Shown here one piece after another: positions 8,124 to 16,065 of a stretch of 64,000 nucleotides of DNA; within the stretch, counting starts at the first letter, position 1, and the number at the start of each line of letters is the position of its first letter. Location: positions 14,380 to 78,379 of the forward strand of contig SZPI01000022.1 in the NCBI GenBank assembly GCA_030263635.1, written 5' to 3'. The stretch comes from Flexicrinis sp001567485. GTDB taxonomy: Bacteria > Chloroflexota > Anaerolineae > Aggregatilineales > Phototrophicaceae. The notes beneath the pieces are model-generated. The model made no database searches and was not told the DNA's origin. It saw nothing but the letters and a program-made list of their open reading frames with translations. A program made the position numbers and the translations under genes.

Positions 8124-8878
8124 GCTTCCACTTTCTCAATCACACCGATCCCATAGTATCCCGGATACGGTTCCGTGACGTACTCGACAGCGGTCGGGTT
8201 GGAGGCCTTCAACTCATCCCAAAGCTTAAAGACCTCGACCTCCGGATTTTTCGGATGAGGCCGGATATCGTGAAACGCGATCAACCCGCCAGTACGAACA
8301 AGCGGGGCGTACAGCTCATAGTCGCGGCGCACGCCGGCCTCGCGGTGGTCGGCGTCGATGAACAGAAAGTCGGCCGGCTGGTTCCTCAACGCCTGAACAA
8401 CAGCGTCACGGGTCGCCTCCGTCTGGCTGTCGAGGCGCAGCAGCGTGACGGCCGTCTGCGGGCGTCCCACAGCAAACGCCCGATACAGCGGGATCCTCAC
8501 CGCCGGATAGCCGCCGCCGTGGATGCCCCCCGGCAGATCGACGCTGATAACCTGCACGACCGACGGCGCGCAGCGCGTCCACAGCACGAGCGTCCCGCCG
8601 TTGCGCGTACCCAATTCGATCACACGCTTTGGCTGTAGATCAGCGAGCCGATTCAAGAGCTGCCGCAGTTCGTATTTGGCTTGCAGCGGGCGGATTCGGC
8701 TGTACGGCCCACGGCCCTTGTACTCCCAGACCGTGTCGATCAATTCATCGATGGTCGTCGCCGCGCTCAGCCGCTGTTCGAGTTCGGTGATCGATTCACG
8801 CCAGTAGCGGCCGCGGTTGACCCATGCCTTGAGCCGGCGGGCGAACAGCCGCAGGGGTGAGGGTGGCACAGCAGTCAC
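8120..8878 (-). CDS. Class I SAM-dependent methyltransferase (cephalosporin hydroxylase-like group)
   Basis: About 252 residues. A Rossmann methyltransferase core is visible: IELGTRNGGTLVLW (SAM-binding loop I), VISVDLPGG (acidic loop II), and FLFIDADHREAGVRRDYELY with GGLIAFHDI, a pattern typical of the CmcI/cephalosporin hydroxylase-like and class I O-methyltransferases. The GTG start overlaps the glycosyltransferase stop (GTGA); the longer upstream frame is only overlap shadow. Position between a glycosyltransferase and rnhA suggests a glycan- or lipid-linked methylation, which is inference. Confidence 0.78.
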   Translation of the reverse strand: MTAVPPSPLRLFARRLKAWVNRGRYWRESITELEQRLSAATTIDELIDTVWEYKGRGPYSRIRPLQAKYELRQLLNRLADLQPKRVIELGTRNGGTLVLWTRCAPSVVQVISVDLPGGIHGGGYPAVRIPLYRAFAVGRPQTAVTLLRLDSQTEATRDAVVQALRNQPADFLFIDADHREAGVRRDYELYAPLVRTGGLIAFHDIRPHPKNPEVEVFKLWDELKASNPTAVEYVTEPYPGYYGIGVIEKVEA

Positions 8879-9972
8879 GGATTCCTCCTGATGGTCATCT
8901 GTCGCAGTTGATCCAGCACCTGCCCCGCGATCACTTTGGGGTTTCGTTCGGCGGCGGCCCATTTCCGCCCCGCTTCAACCAGTCTCCGGCATCGCGCCGG
9001 ATCCGCCAGCAAGTCAGAGATGGCGTCCGCCAACGCGCGCGGATCACCCGGCGGCACGGTCACAAGCTGTTCGCCGGGCGTCATCACCGCCTCGATCGCG
9101 GCCGACGACGCGGTGATGACCGGCCGGCCCAGAGTCAATGCGTCAAGGACTTTATTCGGCACGACCACGTTGCGCTTCTCCCCCTCCCCAAACACGCCGA
9201 GGCAGATCGACGCACGCTCATAATCGCCCCGAAGCGTGGCAAATGGGAAGTAGCCTTTTCTCAACTCGATATGGGTGAGGTCGAGCGTGGCGGCTAATCG
9301 TTCACTTTGAGCGTATGTTTGCCCGCTGCCGATCAGCACGAACCGGATGTCGCTCCGTTCCCGTAATAGGTGCGCCGCGCGCACGATGACATCAATGCCG
9401 TGAAACGGGATGAATGACCCGACAAACAGGACGTGCTTGGGCGCAGCATCCGGCGGCGGCGGCAGCACCGTGAGACCGGATCGCGCCGAGATGGGAACTG
9501 CCGTCAAGCGCGGAAACGACCGGCCCAGCAGCGATTCATACTGTGCGCGGTGCTGCCCGGTATCGGTCACCGCATCACAGCGCATCAGGTTAAAGCGGTC
9601 GATCCAACGCGCGAGCCGCTTACGCCGGAATGTATACGTGCCGCGATCCTCGATCCAGTCCGACAGCCCGACGATGTAATCCAGCAGCAGGGGGCGGCGA
9701 GCCAGTTTCGCCAGCAGCCAATAGACCGGGCCATAGTGCATATTCAGCGGCGCGACATAGATCGCGTCCGCCCAGCGAAGCTGGCGAAATCCACGAATCG
9801 CCGCCGTGAGTTGAACGGCCATGCGCCGCTTGGCGGGGATGCGCACGAACTTGACGGCCGCGCCCATGCGCTTCCAGCCCTTGACGAACTCATCAAGCCG
9901 TGGATTCGAGCGGTCGATAACACCGATCACGGCAATGCGGAACTCTTGTATGGGTTCGATCATTGCTGTCAT
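8875..9972 (-). CDS. Glycosyltransferase, GT4-like (GT-B fold)
   Basis: A 365-residue GT-B fold transferase. The C-terminal half contains HVLFVGSFIPFHGIDVIVRAA (nucleotide-sugar domain start), FVLIGSGQTY, and NVVVPNKVLDALTLGRPVI with the Glu/Asp-containing loop replaced by the PNKVLDAL form common in cell-wall glycosyltransferases. The tail VTVPPGDPRALADAISDLL is typical of GT4. An in-frame ATG three codons later is an equally possible start. First gene of the operon with methyltransferase and rnhA; it would act in surface polysaccharide or glycolipid assembly. Confidence 0.87.
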   Translation of the reverse strand: MTAMIEPIQEFRIAVIGVIDRSNPRLDEFVKGWKRMGAAVKFVRIPAKRRMAVQLTAAIRGFRQLRWADAIYVAPLNMHYGPVYWLLAKLARRPLLLDYIVGLSDWIEDRGTYTFRRKRLARWIDRFNLMRCDAVTDTGQHRAQYESLLGRSFPRLTAVPISARSGLTVLPPPPDAAPKHVLFVGSFIPFHGIDVIVRAAHLLRERSDIRFVLIGSGQTYAQSERLAATLDLTHIELRKGYFPFATLRGDYERASICLGVFGEGEKRNVVVPNKVLDALTLGRPVITASSAAIEAVMTPGEQLVTVPPGDPRALADAISDLLADPARCRRLVEAGRKWAAAERNPKVIAGQVLDQLRQMTIRRNP

Positions 9973-9986
9973 CTAGCGCCAATCAT

Positions 9987-10043
9987 TTGACATATTTTCA
10001 ATGGTCAGATAGATTTTGACGAAACCCAGAATCTGAATAATTC
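9987..10043 (+). promoter_or_regulatory. Tandem sigma70-type promoters for the MFS gene
   Basis: First promoter: TTGACA (9987-9992), 17-base spacer, TAGATT (10010-10015). Second: TTGACG (10016-10021), 16-base spacer, TAATTC (10038-10043). Both point to the MFS gene starting at 10089, in the divergent spacer with the glycosyltransferase gene. Confidence 0.55.
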
Positions 10044-10088
10044 GTACTCCGTGTCATACGCACGGTCTTTCACTGTCGAGAGAGCCTT

Positions 10089-11468
10089 ATGGACGCGAAC
10101 GCAAGTCGGAACATGCGCACGTTCTACCTCATCGTCGCAACACAAACCTTCTCGATCATCGGGTCGCGGCTCAGCGGGCTGGCGGTCGGATTTTACATCT
10201 TCGCGCAAACTGGACAAGCTACGCCTCTGCTGCTGATCTCGCTGTTCTCGATGCTGCCGAACATCTTCGCCGCGAACATCGGCGGCATGCTCGCCGACCG
10301 CTGGGATCGGCGCAAGCTGATGCTGGCTGCCGACCTCGGTTCGGCGGCCTGCACGCTTCTGCTGCTGATTAGCTTCGCGACCAACAGTTTTCAATACTGG
10401 CACCTCTATGCGGTGGTGTTCATCTCGCAGCTGTTGGGGAGCATCCAACAACCGGCCTTCGCCGCCTCGATCACGATGCTGGTGGCGGACAACAAGCGTG
10501 ATCGCGCCAACGCCCTGACTCAGCTTTCCAGCCCGGCCGCCGGCGTCATCGCGCCGATCATCGCCGGCCTGCTGTACGGCAGCATCGGCGTCATCGGAAC
10601 GATCATGATCGACTTATTCACATTCATCGTCGCGGCGGGTACCTTCCTCGTCGTGACGATCCCCACGCCAGCCGAGACCGAACACGGCCGGCGCGCCAAC
10701 GCCAGCGTATGGGCGTCCTTCACCGGCGGTCTGGCCTTCCTGCGCGAACGGCGGCCGATGCTGCTGCTGACGATGCAGTTCGGGTTGGTCAACTTCTGCA
10801 TCGCCGGATCCATGGGCATGGCGATGGCGTATCTCTTGGGCCGCACCGGCAGCGAAGCGACCGCCGGCATGGTGGTCGGCATCAGCAGCGTGGGCGGCTT
10901 GGCCGGCGGGATCGTGATGGGCATTTGGGGCGGCACGCGGCCGCGTATCCACACCATCATGCCCGCGATCATCCTATCCGGCATCTTTCTGGCGCTGTTC
11001 GGCCTCAGCCAATCGCCACTGGCATTGGGCGCGGCGGCTTTCGGCTTGATGTTCCCGCTTGCGTTCGTCAACGCGCCGGTGATGAGCATCATACAGGCGA
11101 AGACTCCGCCCGATCTTCAAGGCCGCGTGTTCGCCGTGCTCGCGCAAATCGCGCTGGTGCTGACGCCGATCGCCTACCTGCTCTACGGGTTCCTCGCCGA
11201 TCAGGTGCTTGAGCCGGCCGTCCTCACGCCGGCATGGGCGCCGTTCGCCGGACTGTTCGGCAGCGGGCAAGGCTCTGGCATGGCGGTGATCATCTTCACG
11301 GCCGGCGTCGTGATGGCCGTCAGCAGCGCGCTGGTCTACGCCCTGCCGCTGATCCGGCACATGGAAGCCGATCTGCCGGATTACAAGGCGTCACCCACGC
11401 AGGCCGACGATCAGCCTGTCGAGGGCGAAGCGGGCTTGGAACTTGAGCCGGTGGTGGCAGCCGAGTGA
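10089..11468 (+). CDS. MFS transporter (EntS/MFS_3-like exporter)
   Basis: A 459-residue inner-membrane carrier with about twelve hydrophobic helices. The N-terminal half has the MFS loop 2-3 signature GGMLADRWDRRKLM, and SQLLGSIQQPAF lies in the TM4-5 region as in the EntS/DHA3 group of siderophore, macrolide and drug exporters. The cytosolic central loop follows residue ~195. The C-terminal ~30 residues are hydrophilic and acidic. Start ATG 10089 follows GAGAG. The exported compound is not predictable. It converges with metX, with only eight bases between the stops. Confidence 0.9.
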   Translation: MDANASRNMRTFYLIVATQTFSIIGSRLSGLAVGFYIFAQTGQATPLLLISLFSMLPNIFAANIGGMLADRWDRRKLMLAADLGSAACTLLLLISFATNSFQYWHLYAVVFISQLLGSIQQPAFAASITMLVADNKRDRANALTQLSSPAAGVIAPIIAGLLYGSIGVIGTIMIDLFTFIVAAGTFLVVTIPTPAETEHGRRANASVWASFTGGLAFLRERRPMLLLTMQFGLVNFCIAGSMGMAMAYLLGRTGSEATAGMVVGISSVGGLAGGIVMGIWGGTRPRIHTIMPAIILSGIFLALFGLSQSPLALGAAAFGLMFPLAFVNAPVMSIIQAKTPPDLQGRVFAVLAQIALVLTPIAYLLYGFLADQVLEPAVLTPAWAPFAGLFGSGQGSGMAVIIFTAGVVMAVSSALVYALPLIRHMEADLPDYKASPTQADDQPVEGEAGLELEPVVAAE

Positions 11469-11476
11469 CGCCGCGT

Positions 11477-12649
11477 TCACGCCGCAGTCGAGTTGGCCTC
11501 CGCATGGGCGCGATCGAGAAAGCCGCTGACGATCTCGTCCATGCGGTTCACTTCGAGCAGGAACGAATCATGCCCGTGATCGGCATCCACGTGATAATGC
11601 TCGACTCGCTTGTCCAGCCGTGAAAGCACGCGCGCCATCTCGATCGACGCTTGCGGCGGGTACAGCCAATCACTGCTGAACGTCACGATCAACACGCCGG
11701 CGTGCAGCCGCGACAGCGCCGACTCGAGCGAGCCGTACCCGTCCGCGATGTTGAAGTAGTCGAGCGCCTTCGTGATGTACAGGTAGCTGTTGGCGTCGAA
11801 GCGCTGGTTGAACTTCTCGCCCTGATGCTTGAGATAGCTCTCAACGGCGAAATCCGTGTCGAACGAGTAGCCGGGTTCGTCGCCGAACTGATAACGCCGG
11901 CCGAACTTGCGCTCGAAGGCGGCGTCGCTCATGTAGGAGATGTGGCCTAACATACGCGCTACCGCCAGCCCGCCGGTCGGCCGCACGCGCTGATGATAGT
12001 AAGCGCCCTCGTTCCAGCGCGGGTCGTTGTAAATCGCCTGCCTGCCGACCTCGTTCAGCGCGACGTTGAGCGGCGTCGAGCGCGGGGTCGACGCGATGAA
12101 CAGCACATTGGCGGCCCGATCCGGGAACGCAACGCCCCACTCCAGCGCCTGCATCGCGCCCATGCTGCCCCCTGCCACGGCCCACAACTGCGTGATTCCG
12201 AGGTAGTCGATCAGGCGGCGCTGGGCCTCGACCATGTCGCGCACGGTCACGACCGGAAAGCGAAGGCCATACGGCTCCCCACCCGGCGCGAGCGAGGCCG
12301 GGCCGGTGCTTCCCCGGCATCCGCCGATCACGTTCGAGCAGATCACAAAGTAGCGCGAGGTGTCGAACATCTTGCCGGGGCCGATGGCGCTGTCCCACCA
12401 ACCGGGCGGCTCGTGCGGATCATCACTGTGATAGCCTCCCGCGTGCGCATCGCCGCTCAACGCGTGGCATACGAGGATCGCGTTGCTGCGGTCGGCGTTG
12501 AGCGTGCCGTAGGTCTCATACGCCAGCGTGAACCGATCCAACATCTGGCCGCTTTTCAACATCAGCGGATCATTGAAGTGCGCGTAGTGGGTTTGCACGA
12601 TCCCCACCGAGCCGTGCAGACGCCGCGCCGGGATCTGTTCGTAGTCCAT
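11477..12649 (-). CDS. metX: Homoserine O-acetyltransferase
   Basis: A 390-residue alpha/beta hydrolase-fold enzyme making O-acyl-homoserine from homoserine. Motifs: YETYGTLN, CHALSGDAH (oxyanion region), GGCRGSTGP, the nucleophile elbow GGSMGAMQALEW, the late Asp in TFSSDWLYPP, and the His in DADHGHDSFL, completing the triad. ATG 12649 is preceded by AAAGGAACGGAG; the open frame extends 44 codons further but without family similarity. Second gene of the metY-metX operon; the 168-base spacer after metY holds no clear terminator. Acetyl versus succinyl donor is assumed from the family, not shown. Confidence 0.93.
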   Translation of the reverse strand: MDYEQIPARRLHGSVGIVQTHYAHFNDPLMLKSGQMLDRFTLAYETYGTLNADRSNAILVCHALSGDAHAGGYHSDDPHEPPGWWDSAIGPGKMFDTSRYFVICSNVIGGCRGSTGPASLAPGGEPYGLRFPVVTVRDMVEAQRRLIDYLGITQLWAVAGGSMGAMQALEWGVAFPDRAANVLFIASTPRSTPLNVALNEVGRQAIYNDPRWNEGAYYHQRVRPTGGLAVARMLGHISYMSDAAFERKFGRRYQFGDEPGYSFDTDFAVESYLKHQGEKFNQRFDANSYLYITKALDYFNIADGYGSLESALSRLHAGVLIVTFSSDWLYPPQASIEMARVLSRLDKRVEHYHVDADHGHDSFLLEVNRMDEIVSGFLDRAHAEANSTAA

Positions 12650-12817
12650 AGCCGCTCCGTTCCTTTCGATCGCGGTCGCTGCACCCCGCCACAAGCCAGT
12701 GGCAAGACTCCTCAGCTTGCCGCGAACCCCACCCCCGGCCGGGTCGTAACCCACAAGCCGGGGATGCGGTACGCGGATCAAGGCGCAGGGATACAGCCCT
12801 TGCCGGGATTTGCCGCG

Positions 12818-14140
12818 TTAATTGTGCGCCGCCGCGATCACCTTGATTCCCTGCGCCACGGCCAGCGCCTGATCGAGATCCCACAGGATGTCGTCGATGT
12901 GTTCGAGGCCGACCGACAAGCGCACATAGTCGTCGGTGACGCCGGATGCGCGCTGTTGTTCGGGCGTAAGCTGGCTGTGCGTGGTCGAGGCCGGGTGGAT
13001 CGCCAGCGAGCGCACGTCGCCGACGTTCGCCAGATGGCTGAAGATCTTGAGGTTGTCGATAAAGGCACGGCCCGCCTCGCGCCCGCCTTTGATCCCGAAG
13101 CCGAGCACTGCGCCCTGTCCCTTCGGCAGATACTTCTGCCCGCGTTCGTAGCTCGGATGACTGGGCAGGCCGGGGTAGTTGACCCATTCAACCGCCGGAT
13201 GCTGTTCGAGATGCTGCGCGACGGCCAGTGTGTTCGACACATGCCGTTCGACGCGGAGCGCCAGCGTTTCAAGGCCGATGATGTTGAGGAAGCTGTTGAA
13301 CGGCGCTTGACTGCCGCCGAAGTCGCGCAGCCCGACGACACGCGCGCGCCCGATGAACGCCGCCGCGCCCAGCACGTCGGCCAGCACCGCGTCGTGATAC
13401 GCAGGCTCCGGCTTAATCAGTCCGTCGTGCCGGCCGCTGGCCTTCCAGTCGAAATTGCCGCCGTCGATCAGCACGCCGCCGATGCTCAGGCCGTGTCCGC
13501 CGATCCACTTGGTCGTGCTGTGCAGGCTGATGTTGATGCCCCACTCGAACGGCTTGAACAGGTACGGCGTGGCGAACGTATTGTCGATCACCACCGGCAG
13601 GCCATACGCACGGGCCAGCGCCACGATCGCCTCGAAGTCGGGGATTTCGAGCTTGGGATTGCCAATCGCCTCAAGATAGATCAGCTTGGTGCGGGTGTTG
13701 ATGTACTTTTCGAACTCGGCCGGATCGGTGCCCTCGACAAAGTGGGTCGTGATGCCGAGCCGGCGCAGGCTCTGGCTAAGCAGTGTGTACGTGCCGCCGT
13801 ATACCGCCGACGTGCTGATGATTTCGTCCCCGCTGTTGGCGAGCGTAAGGATAGCGAGCGTCTCGGCGAACTGGCCGCTGGCAGTCGCCAACGCGCCGAT
13901 CCCGCCCTCAAGCGCCGCGATACGTTGTTCGAACACGTCGCTGGTCGGGTTCATAATGCGGGTGTAGATGTTGCCGGGCTGTTGAAGCGCGAACAACGCC
14001 GCGGCGTGATCGCTGTTCTGGAACTGGAACGACGTCGTCTGATAGATCGGGACGGCCCGCGAGCCGGTAGTCGGATCCGGTTGATAGCCGGCGTGCAGCG
14101 CGTTGGTCTCGAAGTTCAGGTTGCGTTCGGTCGTAGCCAT
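12818..14140 (-). CDS. metY: O-acetylhomoserine aminocarboxypropyltransferase (sulfhydrylase)
   Basis: A 440-residue PLP enzyme of the Cys/Met metabolism family that joins O-acetylhomoserine with sulfide to homocysteine. Seen: TNALHAGYQPDPTTGSRAVP, YTRIMNPTSDVFEQR, GGTYTLL, and the PLP lysine motif HSTTKWIGGHG. The length and the ~60-residue insert after the lysine are typical of MetY rather than MetB/MetZ. ATG 14140 follows AGGGGGA. Together with metX it gives the direct sulfhydrylation route to methionine. Expression is likely governed by the leader peptide and terminator just upstream. Confidence 0.94.
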   Translation of the reverse strand: MATTERNLNFETNALHAGYQPDPTTGSRAVPIYQTTSFQFQNSDHAAALFALQQPGNIYTRIMNPTSDVFEQRIAALEGGIGALATASGQFAETLAILTLANSGDEIISTSAVYGGTYTLLSQSLRRLGITTHFVEGTDPAEFEKYINTRTKLIYLEAIGNPKLEIPDFEAIVALARAYGLPVVIDNTFATPYLFKPFEWGINISLHSTTKWIGGHGLSIGGVLIDGGNFDWKASGRHDGLIKPEPAYHDAVLADVLGAAAFIGRARVVGLRDFGGSQAPFNSFLNIIGLETLALRVERHVSNTLAVAQHLEQHPAVEWVNYPGLPSHPSYERGQKYLPKGQGAVLGFGIKGGREAGRAFIDNLKIFSHLANVGDVRSLAIHPASTTHSQLTPEQQRASGVTDDYVRLSVGLEHIDDILWDLDQALAVAQGIKVIAAAHN

Positions 14141-14196
14141 GCGGTGTTTCCCCCTGCTGAGGTTGCCCTATACGAAAAGACGCGTTCCGACCCGGC

Positions 14197-14232
14197 AAAC
14201 AAAAAGGCCAGCCGTGGGTTGACGGCTGGCCT
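14197..14232 (-). terminator. Intrinsic terminator (attenuator) in the metY leader
   Basis: Minus strand: 10-bp perfect stem GGCCAGCCGT / ACGGCTGGCC (14222-14231 with 14206-14215), a six-base loop, and an immediate TTTTTGTTT tract. It lies between the leader ORF stop (14259) and the metY start (14140), so it can only regulate metY or end leader transcripts. Segment 14220-14226 (minus GCCGTCA) can instead pair with minus TGACGGC at 14277-14283 inside the leader ORF, which would break the terminator. Confidence 0.82.
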
Positions 14233-14258
14233 GCGAGTTCGCTGGTGTCGTGTGTGCG

Positions 14259-14369
14259 TTACACACCCAACCCCGCGCCGTCATCCCCGGGTGGCACACA
14301 GCACATCATACACATCGCCATCATAGCGGTGCGCGTGGTGCAGGTGGGGAAAACGGTCAACGTGGTCAT
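14259..14369 (-). CDS. Met/Cys-rich leader peptide controlling metY-metX (attenuation)
   Basis: A 36-codon ORF, ATG 14369 to TAA 14259. Codons 16-24 read MMAMCMMCC: five Met and three Cys codons of nine, with another Cys at codon 10. It is followed by the terminator at 14197-14232 and then metY, a sulfur amino acid gene. The pairing segment 14277-14283 lies five codons after the control codons. A ribosome stalled there would leave this segment free to form an antiterminator, while one reaching the stop would cover it. No Shine-Dalgarno is seen; the promoter at 14377-14406 places the start of transcription at or next to the ATG. The open frame extends upstream past this ATG, so the exact start is inferred from the promoter. 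Confidence 0.75.
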   Translation of the reverse strand: MTTLTVFPTCTTRTAMMAMCMMCCVPPGDDGAGLGV

Positions 14370-14376
14370 GCGGCTA

Positions 14377-14406
14377 ACAGTACACGAGGTTGTGGTGGAC
14401 GCGCAA
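14377..14406 (-). promoter_or_regulatory. Candidate promoter of the metY leader transcript
   Basis: Minus strand: TTGCGC (14401-14406), 18-base spacer, TACTGT (14377-14382). The same TACTGT -10 is used by the nurA promoter nearby. Counting seven to eight bases from the -10 puts +1 at 14369-14370, so the leader mRNA would be leaderless. Confidence 0.45.
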
Positions 14407-14567
14407 GTGGCGCATGGTAACGGCGTGGTCACAGATGATAAGCGATGCGTGCCGGGCGATGAGGCTATACGAGTGGAGACCGCCAAGCGCTCAAGCGTAT
14501 GGCGAACATCTTCAAAGCCCACAGAAGGGACTAAGGCGGTATTCCAGTCATTCGCCGCCCCCCGATC

Positions 14568-14707
14568 CCTGCTTCCTACCCTCTGCCCCCTGCCCTCTGA
14601 CCCCTGCCCCCTGCCCTCTGACCCCTGACTACTGACCCCTGACTACTGAAACCTGACTACTGCCCCCTGCCCTCTGACCCCTGCCCCCTGACTACTGCCC
14701 TCCGCCC
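14568..14707. repeat. Heptanucleotide array, 20 units of 7 bp
   Basis: Twenty consecutive seven-base units with consensus (C/T/A)CTG(C/A)C(C/T), for example cctgccc, tctgacc, cctgact, actgccc. The frame never slips over 140 bases although units are shuffled. The array ends seven bases before the nurA stop. The rest of the 14370-14713 intergenic stretch holds the leader promoter and nothing else recognised. Confidence 0.9.
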
Positions 14708-14713
14708 CAATGC

Positions 14714-15979
14714 TTACGAGGATGGGGCGCGGCGGATCGGCCGGCTCTGGAAACTGCGTTTGTCCGAACGCGCGGCGCGCTTGCTTTGCAGTTTCGGGGC
14801 CGCGCCGCCGGGTTCGACGCCTTGTTTGCGCAGTTCCATGCGGATCAGCTCGTCCAGCTTGCGCCGATCCTGTCCGCTGACCAGCGCCAGTTCGTCGGCA
14901 CGGGCCAGCGCGTAGGGATATGGCGTGCGCCCCTGCATCTGGCATTGATCGAGGATCAGCGCGTGCAGCGTATTGACCGAATCCCGTTCGCGGGCCACCC
15001 ACATCGGGATGTCGATACGCGCGATGGCCGTCTTGTAGCCGTTGGCGACCTTGACGTAGAAGAACGCGATCTCGAAGCTGCCGTTCTTCTGCCGGTAGGC
15101 GAGGTTGCGCGGCGAGTTCTGCACCATGATCGCGCTGCGCTCGCCGGGTTCCAGCACCTTGTCGAACAGGTGCATATCGCGCAGTCCCTCTAAGTCCCCG
15201 CCGCTAGCGAGCTGCGATTCGTGGGCTTTGATGTCGGCCTCGTCGCCGAGGCTGAGCAGGTACAGCAGGCGCAGCACCTGCCGGCTGCGCGCCGGGTTGT
15301 CGACATATCCGCCCAGAATCGCGTCGGCGTCACGCAGCTGCCCCATCCCCGTCCAATAGTCGGTCAGCAGCTTGCTGCCGTCGGTGACATCGGCGCTGGC
15401 CCAGAACAGGAGCTGGTTGTCGAACAGCGTGACCAGCGGATCGCGCACGCCCTCGCGGTGCATCTTCCACGCCTGCTGTGCCAGCTGCTGCATCTCCGTC
15501 ACCGTCCGGCGCGCATCCACGGTGCGGTTCGTGATAAGCAGATGATTCCGGTCATGGACGATGTCTTTGTGATATGCCAGCATCGGCAGCGTGATCGTCT
15601 GCGGGACGTGATCCTGCCCGTGCTGATACACGAACATGCCGATGTTGAGCAGGTAGTAGTGAACCGGTGACTGCTCGTTGGGATAGACCTGCGATCCGTC
15701 GCTGGCGATCAGCGTGGCGTGCGGCGGCAGCGACGGCGGTGGATACACCCAGTTGAGGTTTTCGGCGTCCGGCCCTTCGAGCGGAGCCGCGCCGCGATAG
15801 CCGCTGATCTCCGGCCCACGCACATAGGCGATCTTCCGCCGAATCACATCGAGGTCGTCGGCGGCGTATAGGCGGTCACAGGCCAACGCCAGCTTATCGG
15901 ACATGTCGAAGTCGAGGTGCGAGATCATCGCCCCCATCTTGCGCACCTGATCCAGCAGCTTGTTGAACTCGATACTCAT
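14714..15979 (-). CDS. nurA: NurA-domain nuclease
   Basis: A 421-residue protein with a NurA-like core. The diagnostic strand is LIASDGSQVYPN (metal-binding Asp, residues ~90-100), with later acidic strands VTLFDNQLLFW and the SVNTLHAL helix. NurA is a 5'-3' exonuclease/ssDNA endonuclease that works with the HerA translocase in end resection. No herA is in the window. The last ~35 residues are basic (KRAARSDKRSFQSRPIRR), possibly DNA-binding. The promoter at 16037-16065 overlaps the 3' end of the upstream gene. Confidence 0.75.
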   Translation of the reverse strand: MSIEFNKLLDQVRKMGAMISHLDFDMSDKLALACDRLYAADDLDVIRRKIAYVRGPEISGYRGAAPLEGPDAENLNWVYPPPSLPPHATLIASDGSQVYPNEQSPVHYYLLNIGMFVYQHGQDHVPQTITLPMLAYHKDIVHDRNHLLITNRTVDARRTVTEMQQLAQQAWKMHREGVRDPLVTLFDNQLLFWASADVTDGSKLLTDYWTGMGQLRDADAILGGYVDNPARSRQVLRLLYLLSLGDEADIKAHESQLASGGDLEGLRDMHLFDKVLEPGERSAIMVQNSPRNLAYRQKNGSFEIAFFYVKVANGYKTAIARIDIPMWVARERDSVNTLHALILDQCQMQGRTPYPYALARADELALVSGQDRRKLDELIRMELRKQGVEPGGAAPKLQSKRAARSDKRSFQSRPIRRAPSS

Positions 15980-16036
15980 TCACCGGCCCTTGTCTACGAA
16001 CCGTTACCCGCGCGGGTCATCGCCTTATGTACCGAG

Positions 16037-16065
16037 ACAGTAGCACGGTTGTTCTAGGGTGTCAA
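16037..16065 (-). promoter_or_regulatory. Strong sigma70-type promoter for nurA
   Basis: Minus strand: perfect TTGACA (16060-16065), 17-base spacer, TACTGT (16037-16042). A perfect 12-base palindrome ACCCGCGCGGGT lies just downstream (~16007-16018), near the expected 5' untranslated region, and could be an operator. Confidence 0.65.

Noticed and set aside
11993..14326. 777-residue plus-strand ORF opposite metX and metY
   Set aside because: Spans two well-supported antisense genes and the leader region; composition typical of a reverse-frame shadow.
14141..14370. SAM riboswitch upstream of metY
   Set aside because: Considered because of the target genes, but none of the SAM-I/II core patterns could be recognised; the leader peptide and terminator explain the region better.
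14245..14628. Plus-strand 127-residue ORF running into the heptamer array
   Set aside because: Ends in repeats of the array translated as Pro/Leu/Ser and overlaps the attenuator on the other strand; no coding features.
14568..14707. CRISPR array
   Set aside because: Period is seven bases with no spacers; no cas genes are present.
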